Source: Toxoplasma gondii ME49 (lineage: Eukaryota; Apicomplexa; Conoidasida; Eucoccidiorida; Sarcocystidae). From it: 64,000 bases of DNA. The notes under the pieces are model-generated. The model did no database searches and was not told the DNA's origin. It saw nothing but the letters and a program-made list of their open reading frames with translations. Within the stretch, counting starts at the first letter, position 1. The number at the start of each line of letters is the position of its first letter. The stretch is taken from positions 1,922,001 through 1,986,000 of the forward strand of contig NC_031479.1 in assembly GCF_000006565.2 (NCBI RefSeq), in the 5' to 3' direction. Shown piece by piece: positions 10,460-23,700 of this stretch. The position numbers were made by a program, and so were the translations under genes.

Positions 10460-13400
10460 ATGGAGGAACAGGAACCAGAGAAGCTCACACATGCAGACAC
10501 AGGTTGCGGCGTCTCCTCGCGGCGATCTTCACGAACCGCTTTGGCCGCAATGGCAGAACAGCAACAGGGAGGCTCGCCGCCGTCGTGCAGCCAGACTCTA
10601 TCGTCAAAGTCCCCCTCTTCTTCTTCTTCGTCTTCCTCGTCTTCGACTGCCTCCGCTTCTTCTTCTTCTTCTTCTCTCTCTTCTTCGACCAGGAGATCCC
10701 GTTCTGTCTCGCGAGGCCGCGCTGCGGATTCGCCAGCTGCTGTTGCGCCTTCTGCCTCGACGTCTCCTACGTCTTGCGCAGCCGCACAACATTCGACAGG
10801 TCCTGGCCCTCTTGGGCGAAGACAGAGGCGTCGGAATCCGAAGGCTCCCTCCTCGTCGTCTCCTGTCTCCTCTTCAGTTTCAGCTTTTTCGTCGACACTC
10901 CTCTCACCTTCCTGCGAGTCTGACACAGATTCCTCCCCTCCCCTCCTTTCTCTTCCTTCCGCGAACCTTCCCTCCATGCCCGCCGTCCGCGATCTACGCG
11001 CCTCTGCTTCTTCTTCTTCGCTTGCTTCCTCTCCTGCCTCTTCTTCTTCTCTCTCTGTGTCCCTCTCTCCTCTCGCTTCCTCTTCTTCTGTGTCTTCTTG
11101 TGTCTCGTCGTGCGTTTCTGAAGAGCAGGGGAGCCATGGAATGCCGCGAAAAGCAGCGACTCGACGAAGGCGCGCGCCCCTCGGTCTCCTCAGGGCGGTG
11201 GCTGCCGGAGCGAGGGCACACAGAGCCAAGAGTCTCTCTCGGCTACCAAACTTTAAGCTGCAGTCTTCGTCTCTCTCTCCGCAGGAGTTCTCCCTCTCTC
11301 TGCTGGACCCGGCCGCCTCATCTGCACCATCAGCCTCCTCTCTTCCTTGTTCCTCCACTCCTCTCTCCCCTTCTCAGCCTCCTTCTCCTTCTCTCTCTCC
11401 TTCGCTGTCTTCTTCTCCTTCTCTGTTTTCTTCTTCTCCTAGTCTCTCTCCTTCTCTGTCTTCTCCGTCTCTTTCTTCTCCTCCTCTGTCTTTCTCTGCG
11501 CCTGCTTGTCTCCACTACGTTTCTTCTTCTCCCTCTTCCTGTACGCTTCCTTCTGCCTCTTCGGTCTCATTGGGTGACTGCAGTCGTGGATCGGCGCTCT
11601 TAACAACAAGCAGAAGGCTGAGCACAGCGAAAGGACGCGAAGGAGAGACACACAAAGGAGAAGCAGACGTGAGGAAGGCGCAAGAGGCAGGACAGAGAGG
11701 AGAACGAAGCGACAAAACGACGCCTGACGAGCGAAATGGAGAGATACTCTCCACGGTCGACAAACAGAGCGACGATGCAGAAGGCGAGAAAGGAGGAGGT
11801 GGAGGGGAGACAGTGCAAGCGGACGATGAGATGGAAGACGCAGGTGACGAAGAAAAAACTGGAGAGTGGACAGAAATCACAGAAAACCGAGAAGAATGCA
11901 AGAAAGCAGAGGGAAAGACAGAAGGTCAGAGGCGTCACAGTGAGAAGAAAGCATACAGCAACGCCGGAGAAAGAGTCGCCTCAACCGTCGACTCGAATCT
12001 CGACAGCGACGGAGAAGAAGACTCTGCGGACAACGAGGAAGCCGAAGATTCACTGACACAGAGGGGGCGACACTGTGGAGTAGAGAGCAGTAAAGAGAGA
12101 GCAGACACATCAAGAGACTGGCAAACGAGAGTCGCGAAGAACGAAGAGAGAGAAGAAGCAGAAAACGAGTTCGTAGAGAGCAGAAAGGGGAGAGAGGAGA
12201 CAGAAGCAGAGCTTCGAGAAAAGCCGGGTCGTACTGTTGAAGACGCAGAACTCTGCCAAGAAAAAAGCGATGCGGGAGCATGGAGCCTGCAAAGGAGGAC
12301 GGAGATCGCAGGCGACCCAGGGAAACACCATGAACGCGCAGAAGAGTTCCCCCGAGAAGAAGAGACGCGCACAGACGACCTTGCAGCAGAGAAAATGGAA
12401 GGAAAATCAGAGGCAAAACACCGTATCACACGAGAGAGAATGCCGGAAGCAACTTCTACCTCCGCCCCGTCGCTTCCTTCTTCCTCTTCTGAAAACGCTT
12501 CTGTCCATGCTTATCCTTCGTTTTCGTCTTTCTGTACCGCGATGTTCGCCTCGTCAGAGCGGCGTCCGGGCGGACCTTCACCTCGTAGTTGTCTCGCGAA
12601 ATCCGTTGTTTCCAAAGTCGCCTTCTCGCCCTCTGCTTCGCCGCCGACGCTTGATGCTCGTCCTTCCTCAGCTCCGTTGTCAGCTTCTTTCTTTTCTTCC
12701 GAAAAATCCTCTTCTCCAGCTTCCATCTCTCCCGCTGTCCGTGCTTCTCTCTCTCGGGCCTCTCGCTCTGTGCGTTTTCGCTCGTGCGCTACTTCGTCTG
12801 TTGTCTTGTCCGCGCCTTCGCGAGTGTCGCCATTTTCTCTGCCTCTCTCAACAGGGCGTTCTTCTTCGCCTTCTCTCTCCTTTTCTGCGCCTTCTCATCC
12901 GTCATCTTCCTCTGCTTGTGATGCCTCTGCTTCTGCTCTTTCTTCCTCTCGTGCGTATTTACCGTCTCCTTCTCCTGCTCTTTCTTCGTCTCTGTCTTCT
13001 TGCCCCTCCTCTCTCTCTTCAACGTCTTCGTCTGCGCCGTCTTCTGCTTCTTCTGCGCCTTCTACCTTTCCTTCCTCTTCTTCTGCTTCTTTTTCGGTCT
13101 ATTCTTCCTATGGTTCTCCGTGTCAAATGCCTTTCTCTGCTTGGCTGGCTTCTCGTCGGGCGGAATCGCTTTCCGCTGGGGATCCCCTTTCAGTTTTTTC
13201 GTCTCCTGTGCGAGGTCGCGCGGAGTCGGCTGGCAGTGCTCAACGATTCGAGACGACATCTGCCGCCTCGCCTCTTCGATTCGATGAAACAAAGTCCTCT
13301 CTGAACTCCGAGACAAGAACTCTTCGATTTGAGGAGACAGACTCAGTTTCACAGTCCGAGAGAAGAACTCCTTCCTCTCCTGACGCTTCGCCAGTTGCTT

Positions 13401-16400
13401 CTGTGTCTTGGCCTCCTTCTTTCCTGTCCAGTTCTCCGGTTTCTTCGAGCCTCTCTTCCTCTTCGTCTGTCGCGCCGGATGTTTCGTTCTCTCCGCCTGT
13501 GGGTGCGAAAGACGAAAACGCACTCGAGAACGTCGAAGTTTTCTTTCCTCTGTCTCCGAGAAGAGACCCAGGACCAACGGCGTCACACGCAGCCGTCGGC
13601 GCATCCCCTGCCTCTCTCCCTGACTTCTTTCTTGAGAAGGAATCAGCGAAAGGCGACGAGAGACGAGGCGAGGGAAGAGCTGCAGGAGGCGCAGAAGTCG
13701 ATGCCGGCCTGACCAGAGACGAAGAAGAAGGCGAGGAACTGGACAGGCGAAACGCAGGGGAGAGGAAGGACTCTGGCGAGAGGGGAGAAAGGAGAGCGGG
13801 AGAAGGAGAAACAGACAACAAGGCAGGAGAAGAGGAGCAGGAAGAAGAAGTGAACATGGGAGCAGAGGGAGACGAGGGAGAAGCCGAGTCGGTGGCCGAA
13901 TTCGGTGAGAGGAAATCAGGACATGAAGAGACTTCACAAGAAAGAGAAAAAGCGAGATGCACAGGGGGAAATGTGAGGAAAGGAGCAGAGAGTCGAGAAT
14001 CTGAAGGAGAACGAAGAGGAGAAGTGCGTTCTGAATCTCAAGCTCCACCGACTTTGCTTCTCCGTAGAACGAATGATTCAAACAGGCACACAGAAAAAGA
14101 CGAAGACAGCGAGCTCCTGTACTCCGTCGTTGTCTCCTATTCCCCCTGTCGTTCTTACGCGAGAGAGGAGAACGAAGGTGAAGGGGAACCGAGAACGGTC
14201 GACGCACTTTCTGTCTCGCCTCTTTCTCTGGGGTTTCTTCATTTAGCAGAAGAACGCAGAAATGACAATGACAGGAAAAGACAGAGCGAACAAGGAGAGG
14301 CAGGGAGAGAAGACGGAGAGACAGAGAAGAAAGACGGAGAAACAGAGAAGAAAGACGGAGAGAGAGAGAAAGAAGGAGAGCGAGAGAAAGAAGAAGGAGA
14401 GAGAGAGAAAGAAGAAGGAGAGAGAGAGAAAAGAGAAGGAGGAGATAAGGGAGAAGGAGACGATGAGGAGAGAGACACGATACAGAAGGCCGCAAGTGCT
14501 GGAGAGAGAGCGCGTTTGGATCGCATGGAAGAATCGAACGAGATCGACGAAGTGAGGAGAAATCGGGAGGGAGGAGAACAGATGACAGACGAGCCACAGG
14601 AAATGTGGAGAGAAACGGCGGAGGAGGAACGCGAAGGAGACGGATGCAAGCCATTGAATCTGGAGTTTCATGAAAGAGAGAAGGCGATGCGCATGCGCGC
14701 AGCCGGAGAGAGAAGAGAAGACGGAGAGAAGTCTCGAATTGAAGAAGACGCGACAGGAGGCGAGAGAGCTCGACAGAGTTCCAACAAAGGAGACGGTGTC
14801 GAACGAGAAACAGCAGAGTGCAGAGGCGCGCCGCATAGAAGAGGACAGGAGATGACGTCCTGTCAGTTCTCCTCCTGGAGTGAGGAGAAGAGCTTCCTTT
14901 TGGAGAAGCTGGAACTGTTAGAAGAGAGAAACTCTTTTCTTCAAAAGGAACTGCAAGCGCTTCGACAGAGGCAGACGCCGAAGCCAAGAGCGAAAGAGAT
15001 CCACAGCCTGCGTCCGAATCCCCAGGAGGAAGCCCGCGAGACAAGCGGCGGAGGTGGTGAAGAACAAGACAGAAATCGAACGCGCGCGGAAGAAGACGGA
15101 GAAGAAAGAGAAACCACAGGGAAAGAAGGTGTATGTACACCAGAGAAGTGGGGAGGCGACGAGAATGCCGTTACACGCGAGCAAAGACGAGGCGAACGCA
15201 AAAGCACTGGCGAGAAGCAAAGTGCAATCTCAACTGAAACAGTCTCTTCCCGCACAAAGGAAACCTCTGCGTCGCGTCCAGTTGAACCAGTGTCTCCAAC
15301 AGAAACAAACGCTTCTCAGGCCTTCAAAACTGAACTACAGTCTTGCACTTTCGATTCTCAACACAGGCAGACAGTCGACATTGGCATCCAGACAGATTCA
15401 TGGGAGGCAAGTTCCCCTTCTTCTCTGTCTTCTTCGTCTTCTCTGTCGTCTTCGTCTTCTTCTCTTTCTTCTTCGTCTTCTCTGTCGTCTTCGTCTTCTT
15501 CTCTGTCGTCTTCGTCTTCTTCTCTGTCTTCGTCGTCTGCCGATCTGTCTCGTTCTGTGCCGGGACCGCCTTGTGCGACTCGACCTCGGCCGCCAGGGCC
15601 ACCGCCCGCTCGAGGCAGGAAGGCGCCGTCTTCCTTGTCTTCTTCAGCTGCTTCTGCGTCTTCGTCTCTGTGCGCTGAGAGGACGCCTGCGGCACTGAGA
15701 GCCTGGGGGTGCAGCGTAGAGGAAGAGAAACTCTCCTCGTTGGAATCTGTTTTGGAGCTGCGTCGCGTTTCTCAGGAGAAGCGACTTCGCCGAGGAGACA
15801 CCGAGCGCGGGGAGACGCGCGACAGCGGCGCTGATGTCGACGAAGTCGCCGCGGCGAGAGAGCGGCAGACATCAGAAGCGAAGGCAGAACCGGCGCGCAG
15901 CCAAGTGGCTTGTGTGCTTGCGCGAGCCGGCCCTGTCGCGACGCTCCTGGCCGCACTCGAAAAGTCGCTGGACAGCCAAAGAGGAGACCTGGCTGAGGAA
16001 CCGGGTGTCTGTACACCTGGCGAGGGCAGCAAGAGGCCGCCGGCCGGCGCCTCGCCTCGAGGCCTTCTTCTATGGGAGAAGACGTCGGGGGAAGGGCGTT
16101 CCGTTGGGCCGGGTCTTCGTCCTTTTTCAAACTCCGCGGAGGTTTCTTCTCTGCAAAAAACTGGCGATCCGACATATGCGCGGGAAGCAAGTGACCGACT
16201 CTCTGTCCAGCAGGAGACCTTGGTGAATGAATTTCTCCTCACCCTCGGGCCTTCAAGTACGTTTTCTCGGTCTTGCCTTTCTGCTCGCTGAATTTCCCCA
16301 GTCGCGCGCATCTCCGCTCTCGTCGCTTTTTCGTGTCTCACGGTGTGTTGCATCTCTCTCTGTCTTTTCTCCTTGTCTCCTCCCTCTTCTGTTTGGCGTT

Positions 16401-17953
16401 TGCTCTCTCTGGCGTCTGTGCATTCATGTGGAGTCGGCGACTCCCCTGCTGGCTTGTCTTTGTTTCGGCAGCTCACTTGCTTCCCGCTGCAAGAACTCTC
16501 GTTGAGCTGTCAAAGCTGGCCACCCTCAGTTCAGTCGAGAGATACCTCTGTTGTTTTCAGTTTTCGCGCCTCCCCTTGCCCCCTCCGCTTCTCTGTTGGA
16601 AGCGTCGTCGCAGCTGCGCTCCCTCTTCCGTCCTCCCAAGCAAGACGCGAAAAGCCGGAACTCCAGACGCGCAGCTTCCCTCTCGTCCTCCCCTCCGTCT
16701 TCTCTCGCGGCCTTCCTCTCTTCTTCTCCCTTTCCTTCTCGCTCTTCTTCTCTTTCTTCTCCCCCCTCTGCTTCGCTCTCTCGTCCGGGTGCCGATGGAC
16801 AGCTCTCCGGTGGCGCGCAGGGCGCACAGAGGAGGGAGGGAGAGGATAGGGAGAAAGAAGAAAAAGAAGAGAGCTTGACCGTCGAGGAGATTCTTGCGCA
16901 GCGGAAGAAATGTTCCTTGCCATCTTCGCTCAAGAAGACAATCGGTAAAAAGAACATCTCTCCCGCATTCACACCAGTGCCTCTCCAACGCAGGCAGACA
17001 CAAAGATCGGATGAGTTCAACCGCCATCTCCACAGGAGTCTCCCAGAAACCAGTATTCATGTCATCACATGTCAATTCACATCTGACTCTATTTGCATAT
17101 ACAATCATATACGCATGTGTACATATACTTACTTACATACGTACATATACATATACATACGTACGTACATACGTATACATACAGACATACAAACATATCT
17201 ATATATATATATATATATATGTATATACATGTATTTATATGTATGTATATATATGTATTTATATGTATATATGTTACGCGTATCGGTGGGTTTTATTTGT
17301 CGCGCGCGACATCTGTTGCCCGTTTGCCTCTCCGGTCTAGTTGATGTTTGCTTTTTTGCTCTTTTGGACAGTTCCTTTGTCTGTGGGTCTCTCTGATTCA
17401 GGGATTTTTCTGTCGGCGGTTCGGCGTGCCAGCCCAGACAAATCTTCCTTTCTTCAAACGTTCAAGAGACAACTCCTCTCTTGCTCTCTCAACTCCGTCC
17501 ACGCTGACCTGATGCTGTGAGGAGGAGACGAGACAGGAAGAGCAGGCGAAGAGCAAGCGAAGAGGAAAGAACGAAAGAGGGACGAGGCCAGAAGGCAAAG
17601 CAGGAAAAGAAAGAAAACTGGCGCGCGTTGTTGGCAGCCGATGCTCTCGCGTTGGGCCTGCTCAGGGGTCGCAGCTCCGCGAGCAGTGCCACCCTAGAAA
17701 AAAAAACGCATTCGAACAAGACAGAAATCCCAACAGATGCCTGCAGACATCCACAGCAAAAACAGGCTTCAACCGCATGCATATGAAGTTCAAAAAAGGA
17801 AACCCACGCGACCCAGTTTTCTCCAGCCAACTTACAAACAAAGGTTTTCACACAGAGAAAACAAAAAGGGGAAAAACGCAAAGGTGTGTAGTGAGATACA
17901 GACAGGACAGAGAACGGCAGAGATAGACAGAGAGAGAAAAGCAAAGAATGCAA

Positions 17954-17988
<35 letters not shown>

Positions 17989-20752
17989 GATATATATATA
18001 TATATATATAGATATACAGTGATTTCATGTTTGGTTGTACAGAGGCTCGAAAGCAGAGACGTGGAATGTGCGTTTGTTGCGAGAATGGATATCACTTCTT
18101 GTCTGTTTAGGTGAAGATAGATGGCAGGAAAACGAGCAGAAGAGCTAGTGAGAAAGCGTGAGACAGACCGACAGGAGCGCCGGGGGACTGAGCTGCTTAG
18201 GCAGAGAACAGAGTTCTCTGTTCAGTTGAGCTGTTCTGTCTCTCCGACCTTCGCTCTGCTTTGCTGTGCTTTTCTCAGGGAGGTGATTCCGGACTTGGGC
18301 GTCGAAGGCGCAGAAAAGCAACAGCTGTGGAGAGAAGGCGCAAAGGCGCTGGCGCGGAGCCTTGAGGACGGACGACAAAAGCTCGCTCGTCTCTCTCCAA
18401 CACACTCTGTCGACCTGCCTCTCTCAGACGAGGAAGCGTTTCTTGAGCTGGTTCGTGTCTTCCTTTCTCATAGACCTCCAAATTTCTGTCAACTACGCGC
18501 GTATATAGATACAGATACACAGATGGCCCCGGATATCCACTTTTACCTATCCAAGATCTCCGTGCAGATTCATATATATATATATATTTATATATGCATA
18601 TACATATATATATATATATAAATATATCTATATATATCTATAGATAGATGTGTCTGTGCAAACGTATATGAATAGACATGTGCAAAGAGATGTGCATGTT
18701 TATTTATTCTTGCGTATTTGTGTAGGTGAAGTGAGTCTTTTCGAGGGTGGATGCGCTCGAGAGAACGTACACCAAGAGATCGAGGCACAGCTCCAGTTCC
18801 CTTTACGGTGGAATGAAAACTTGGCTTCACTTCTCTCCTTCTCTCTGTGTCTGTGTCTGATTCTTTCAGGTCTTTTCCTTCAAAAGCCTGCGAAGTCGCA
18901 TCGAACTTCTTCAGTTCCTCAGCGAGAAACATCTCCGCCCTCTCTTTGCCTCGTTCTCTGCAGTGAGACTTTCTTCCGTCTGCTTGTCTGCTCTCCCACC
19001 GGCTCTCTCTCTCTTGTTCTCCCTCTTCTTCTTCTTCTTCTTTTCTCTCCCCTTCTCGCTCTTGTTCTCTCTCTCGTTCTCTCTGTCTCTCCCGCCACCT
19101 TGGTCTCTCTTCTCCCCTTCTCTTGCCTTCTCGCTTCCTCCAGTTCTCTTCTCTTCCTTTTGGTCTTTCTTTTTTCCTTTTGCTTCTTCCCCTTTCCTCC
19201 CTTTCTCGCCCCCTTTCCTCGCTCTGTGTCTTCTTCCCTCGTTTCTTCGTGTGAGGACTTTGCTCATCTTGTCTCTCCTTCCCTGCATGCGTTTAACTCT
19301 GAACAGAAACTGAGATGCAAGCTGGAGGCGCTGCAGCTGCTGAAGGAGAAGGCGTCTGCGCTGCGGCTTTTCTTTGCGGTAGGTATCTCGTTTTTCGAAG
19401 TCTTCCAGTCCTAGCCTGCTCGCGCGCCGTCGCCTCTCCGCAGAACGCGGGAGACAAAGTTGCGTCGACGACTGGACAGGAATTTCAGCAAGTGAACGCG
19501 CGAGATTTTCCCAGCGCATCCGTCGAGTCCGTGTCTCCTGGCCGGATCTACGCTCGGTCTGAGGGCCTTCCACGTTGTTTTAGAGAAAAACAAACGCACG
19601 CCCAGACAGACGAAGAGAGACGAACCAGGCGGAAGTCTTACCGGTGGGAAGGTCTCACTCGAGGCTGGTGCAAGCGCTCGGGGCTTTCTCGACTTTTCTC
19701 GTTTTTTTGAAGAGGAAGCGGCGCTGGGTGCTGACGTGTGCCGCGCTCTGCCTCGACGGCCGCGAGTATGCGAGCCTTCCGTGGAGTCTCTTCGCGCCTC
19801 TTCTCGTGACCTGAAAAGGAAACTAGACGCGGAGGAAAGACCTGAAAGTCAACGGCAGGCGACAGGCACAGGGATGTTTCAAAGTTGTCTTGGAAAAAAG
19901 ACTTCAGAAGCTGCGAAAAACACGAACGAATGACCGAAGACTGGAGAGGAACCCCGAGACGCGCAAAACGAAGCGCAGGGCGACAGCCTCCCGCTGTTGC
20001 ACCACACACTCACACTCACATGCCGACCTCCCCCCCCCTGCACAAAGAGATGCAGGAACTTCGTTCGCCTTCTCTCTTTTTTTCGCTTCCTACCGTTCGT
20101 CTCGTCTCTCCGCTGCTTTCCTTTCCGAGGCTTCATCTGCTCGCGGTTCTGTCTCCTCTGTGAGTGTGCAGAACCTGCTGGCTGCTGTGGAGATCATCAG
20201 CAAAGAAGACGACCGGGAAGAAGAAGAGGAGGAAGAGCGAGGAGGGCGCAACGCGGCGAACAGACAAGAGACCGGAGAGACGCGAGAAGGAACGGGGGAG
20301 AAAAACGAACAAGTGGAGAGAAAAAGGAAAAGAGAGAGCGGACAAAATAATACGGCAAGCAGAGACGACTGCTCGCGTCCTGCATGGTTTCGCTGGACTG
20401 TGATGCTGAGAAAGGTACGCGAGGAACGTCGTTAACAAGAGCAGTTCAGTCTTCAAAACAGACTCGACTAGGTCTTCAGAGCCTGTACAAACCGCTGACA
20501 TGAACGCACATGTAGTTTGGAATGACTGCACTGGCGCGCAGATATGTACGTACATGTCTGCAGAGAAATATCCACGTGTATAGCTACATAAATAGCTTGG
20601 AATAAATCTGTATTCACGCATTGACTGATCTACTGTCCACAGGCGAATACCCATACACATGCATATACACATATCTATATATATCTATATATCTGTATCT
20701 TTATAAGTTGCATATATTTATCTATATAAGTATATATCCTTGTATGCATGTA

Positions 20753-20783
<31 letters not shown>

Positions 20784-23700
20784 CTTTATATATATATATA
20801 TATATATAGGTATTTCTATGCATTTCTTTTCGTCGATGTCTGTGATCTGTCTGGAGGCTGCCTTCAGCGTAAACAGCGGGAACTCCATGCGTGAATTGTT
20901 TCCCTTCTGAACTGGGTATTTCTCAAAATTTGACTTTCTGTCGCTTCTCACTGACCGCCTGAGTTTCGTGGTTCGTAAAGCTGCACATGCATGTTCTTCC
21001 GGACTCTCCTTTGAGCGTGTGGTGATCAATCTGCTTGCGTTTCTGACTGATTTGTGCGAGTCTTCTGCTGGTTTCTCGTTTCGGCGTCACCTTCTGTTTG
21101 TCGCTCTGTCTTTTCGTTCTCCCGCGCGTTCTCGTTGCCTCTTCAATTCCTTCTCCTTTCGGCGCTCGACCGTTCTTCCGAGTTCTCCAGGCTGAGGACG
21201 ACACTCGCAGCCGCCTCGACGCTTCGGTGCAGCGACCCCCCGTCGCGAGCGCGGCGGGCGACAAGGAAAATCGAGTCCCCTTCTTTGCCGAGAGACGAAC
21301 GCCTTCCCTTCTGCGATCTCTTGCCAGTCACTCAGGTGAACAGAGCAAACCGAATCACAAGAAAGTGAACAATGCATGGAAATTTACATATATATATATA
21401 CATGTATATGTAATGTTATTTATACATATATATGTATATATATATATATGTATATGTAAATGTATATGCCTATGCTTGCATGTGTATGTGCACATGTTTG
21501 TACATGGTGTATGGTGAGGGGTCCTGTAGCTGAAGTTTCGCTCTGATTTCTGGTTCCACTTCTCCGGTTTCAGGACGCGTATTCGACGCCGGCGAGCTGT
21601 TGCTGCTGAAGCGCGCCGGCGAGTTCCCCATCGAAGAGTTGCTGGAGGAGCTCTGGCTGTTGGTGTCTTCTCTCCGAGAGCTGGCGGGGGCTGTGCAGTA
21701 TGCCCTGCATGAGAAGGAGAGCCTCGAGGGAAGACGCGAAATCAGAGGAGGGGGAGAGAAAAGAGAGTCTGGGCCGGACGAAGGAAGAACCGCGAAAGAA
21801 GAAGGCGAGGAGACCCTCGAAGGAGATTTGCGAAGCAGAGACCGAGGAGGGGAAAAGAAAGGCGCTCGACGCCCAGAGCATGAGGCGTCGCATCAAGACT
21901 CTGAGAAAGGCGTTTCTGCCGTCGAAGGGAAACACACAGAAACGGCAGATGTACGTTCACATGAGAGCGTAGGGTCCAATCCGTCGCCGGCCCTCCCGCC
22001 TCCCAGCGTTCTCGCGATCGCGCGAAAACTCGAGTCTTGCTGCATCACATCTTCTTTCTCTTCTTCCTCGATCTGCATGCCTGAGGAAGACAGGTTTCTG
22101 AGGTACCTCGACGCGTCTCTCTCTTCTCTGTTCGTCTCGCATGTGCAGCCACTACTGTCATTGGCGCTCCAGCTGGCGTGTATGTACACCCTGACGGTGG
22201 TTTGGTTGGGCGATCCGGAACCGTTTTTGCCGCTTCGTTCGGCGTCTTCTTTGCGAAGAGACGGCTCCGCGCCGCCAGCGTTTGCGAACGCTTCTTCGGG
22301 GGGTCGGGCGCAGCTTTCTTTCGTTTTGCCCGGACTGCTGGCGTCGAAGATAACGACTTCTTCTCTCCCTTCTCAGTCCACGCCTCCCGCTGCGTGCGCC
22401 GCTGCATGCACTCGAGGCCCAGGCGGCGAGACGCCCGGGCAGGAACCTCTTTCGCAGACGGCGCGGGACCGGGAGAACCTCTTTTCTCTGCTTTTCCGCG
22501 TCTTTGACAAGTACCGGAACGCCGCAGAAAGTCGAGCACGCATGCAGACGACGCCGACTCTTCTCGGCGCTGGCCAGAAGCGCGCAGCCGCAGCGACGAC
22601 GCCCTGGCGGCGGAGACATGATGACAAAGAAGGTGAGAAAGAAAGAGAGAAAGACGGAGAGAAGGGAAGCGACAGGGAAGAGGGAGAGAGAGGAATGGGG
22701 GAGAGAGAGAAGTCTCGAGAAGGAACTTTGAAGAGCAGCGAGGGCAACGCAACGGCGCGCAAGGACCTCTCGTGGGTCCCGGCGGTCTGGATGCATGCGA
22801 AGGCGCGAAAGGGCCAAGCAACTGAGCAGAGAGGAGAAAAGGAAACCTCCGAGAGTCGGATCTTTCCTTCCCTGCCTCTCGTGCGAAGAGTGTGCGAGAG
22901 GGAAGAAGCGAAGAAGGCGGACGCAGAGAGCGAACGTGGGCGATTCCCCAAGCTCGATCTGAAAGAGAGAAAACCGACGCCTCTGTTCTCTCTCGGATCT
23001 GCCCTGAGGCGAGTGCCGTCGAAGCGTTCCGTCTCTCCCTCTTCTCCAGAGAGAGAGTCTGGACTTCCGTCTGTGCCTTCCTCGGCTGCTGCGTCCTCCG
23101 ATTCTCCCCTTGCCTCTCTCTGTTCCGTCCTGTCCGCGGAGCCATCTCCGGCCGTCTGTTCTCCCTTCAAGAGGACCAAGGCGACGTTTCTCGGTAGCCT
23201 GCAAGTCAGGCCGTCTCTCCTCAATCGCCAGGGCATCGAGCCCCCAGCCGACGCAGGGACAGAAAGCCCAGAAGCCTTTCTCTCCGCTTCCCGGCCCTCC
23301 TCCGTCGCGAATCCTTCCTCTTCTTTCTTCGCTTCTTCCTCTCCTCAGCCGTTTCCTTTCTCTTCCAAAGATCCTCGCACTCGGGTCGCGCCGGCTCCGC
23401 TGCCTGTCTGTGGCGGAGCGAAAGATGCGCCTCCAGCGAGTGTGGGCGAGAAGGAGTTCCGTCGCACGCGCGAAACGCCTCCGGAGGGGGACTTGGAGAG
23501 CAGCCAGCTGAACGAGGAAGAGAAGAGGAAGGCGAGAGGCGAGACAGGCGCGGAGGAAACGCAGACGCAGGAAGGTCGAGCGACAAACGAGGCGTCCCCG
23601 TACGCCGGAGCAGCGGATCTGGAGCAGAGCGCGACTGGACGCAAATGGGAGTTGAGAAGGCGCGAAGAGAAAGAAAACAGAAAAGAAAACAGAACACCGT

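Noticed and set aside
13062..15140. 692-codon open frame on the minus strand inside the giant gene
   Set aside because: It is a shadow of the plus-strand Glu/Arg and Ser blocks, whose complement rarely makes stops. The plus frame is longer and continues through eight phase-matched junctions.
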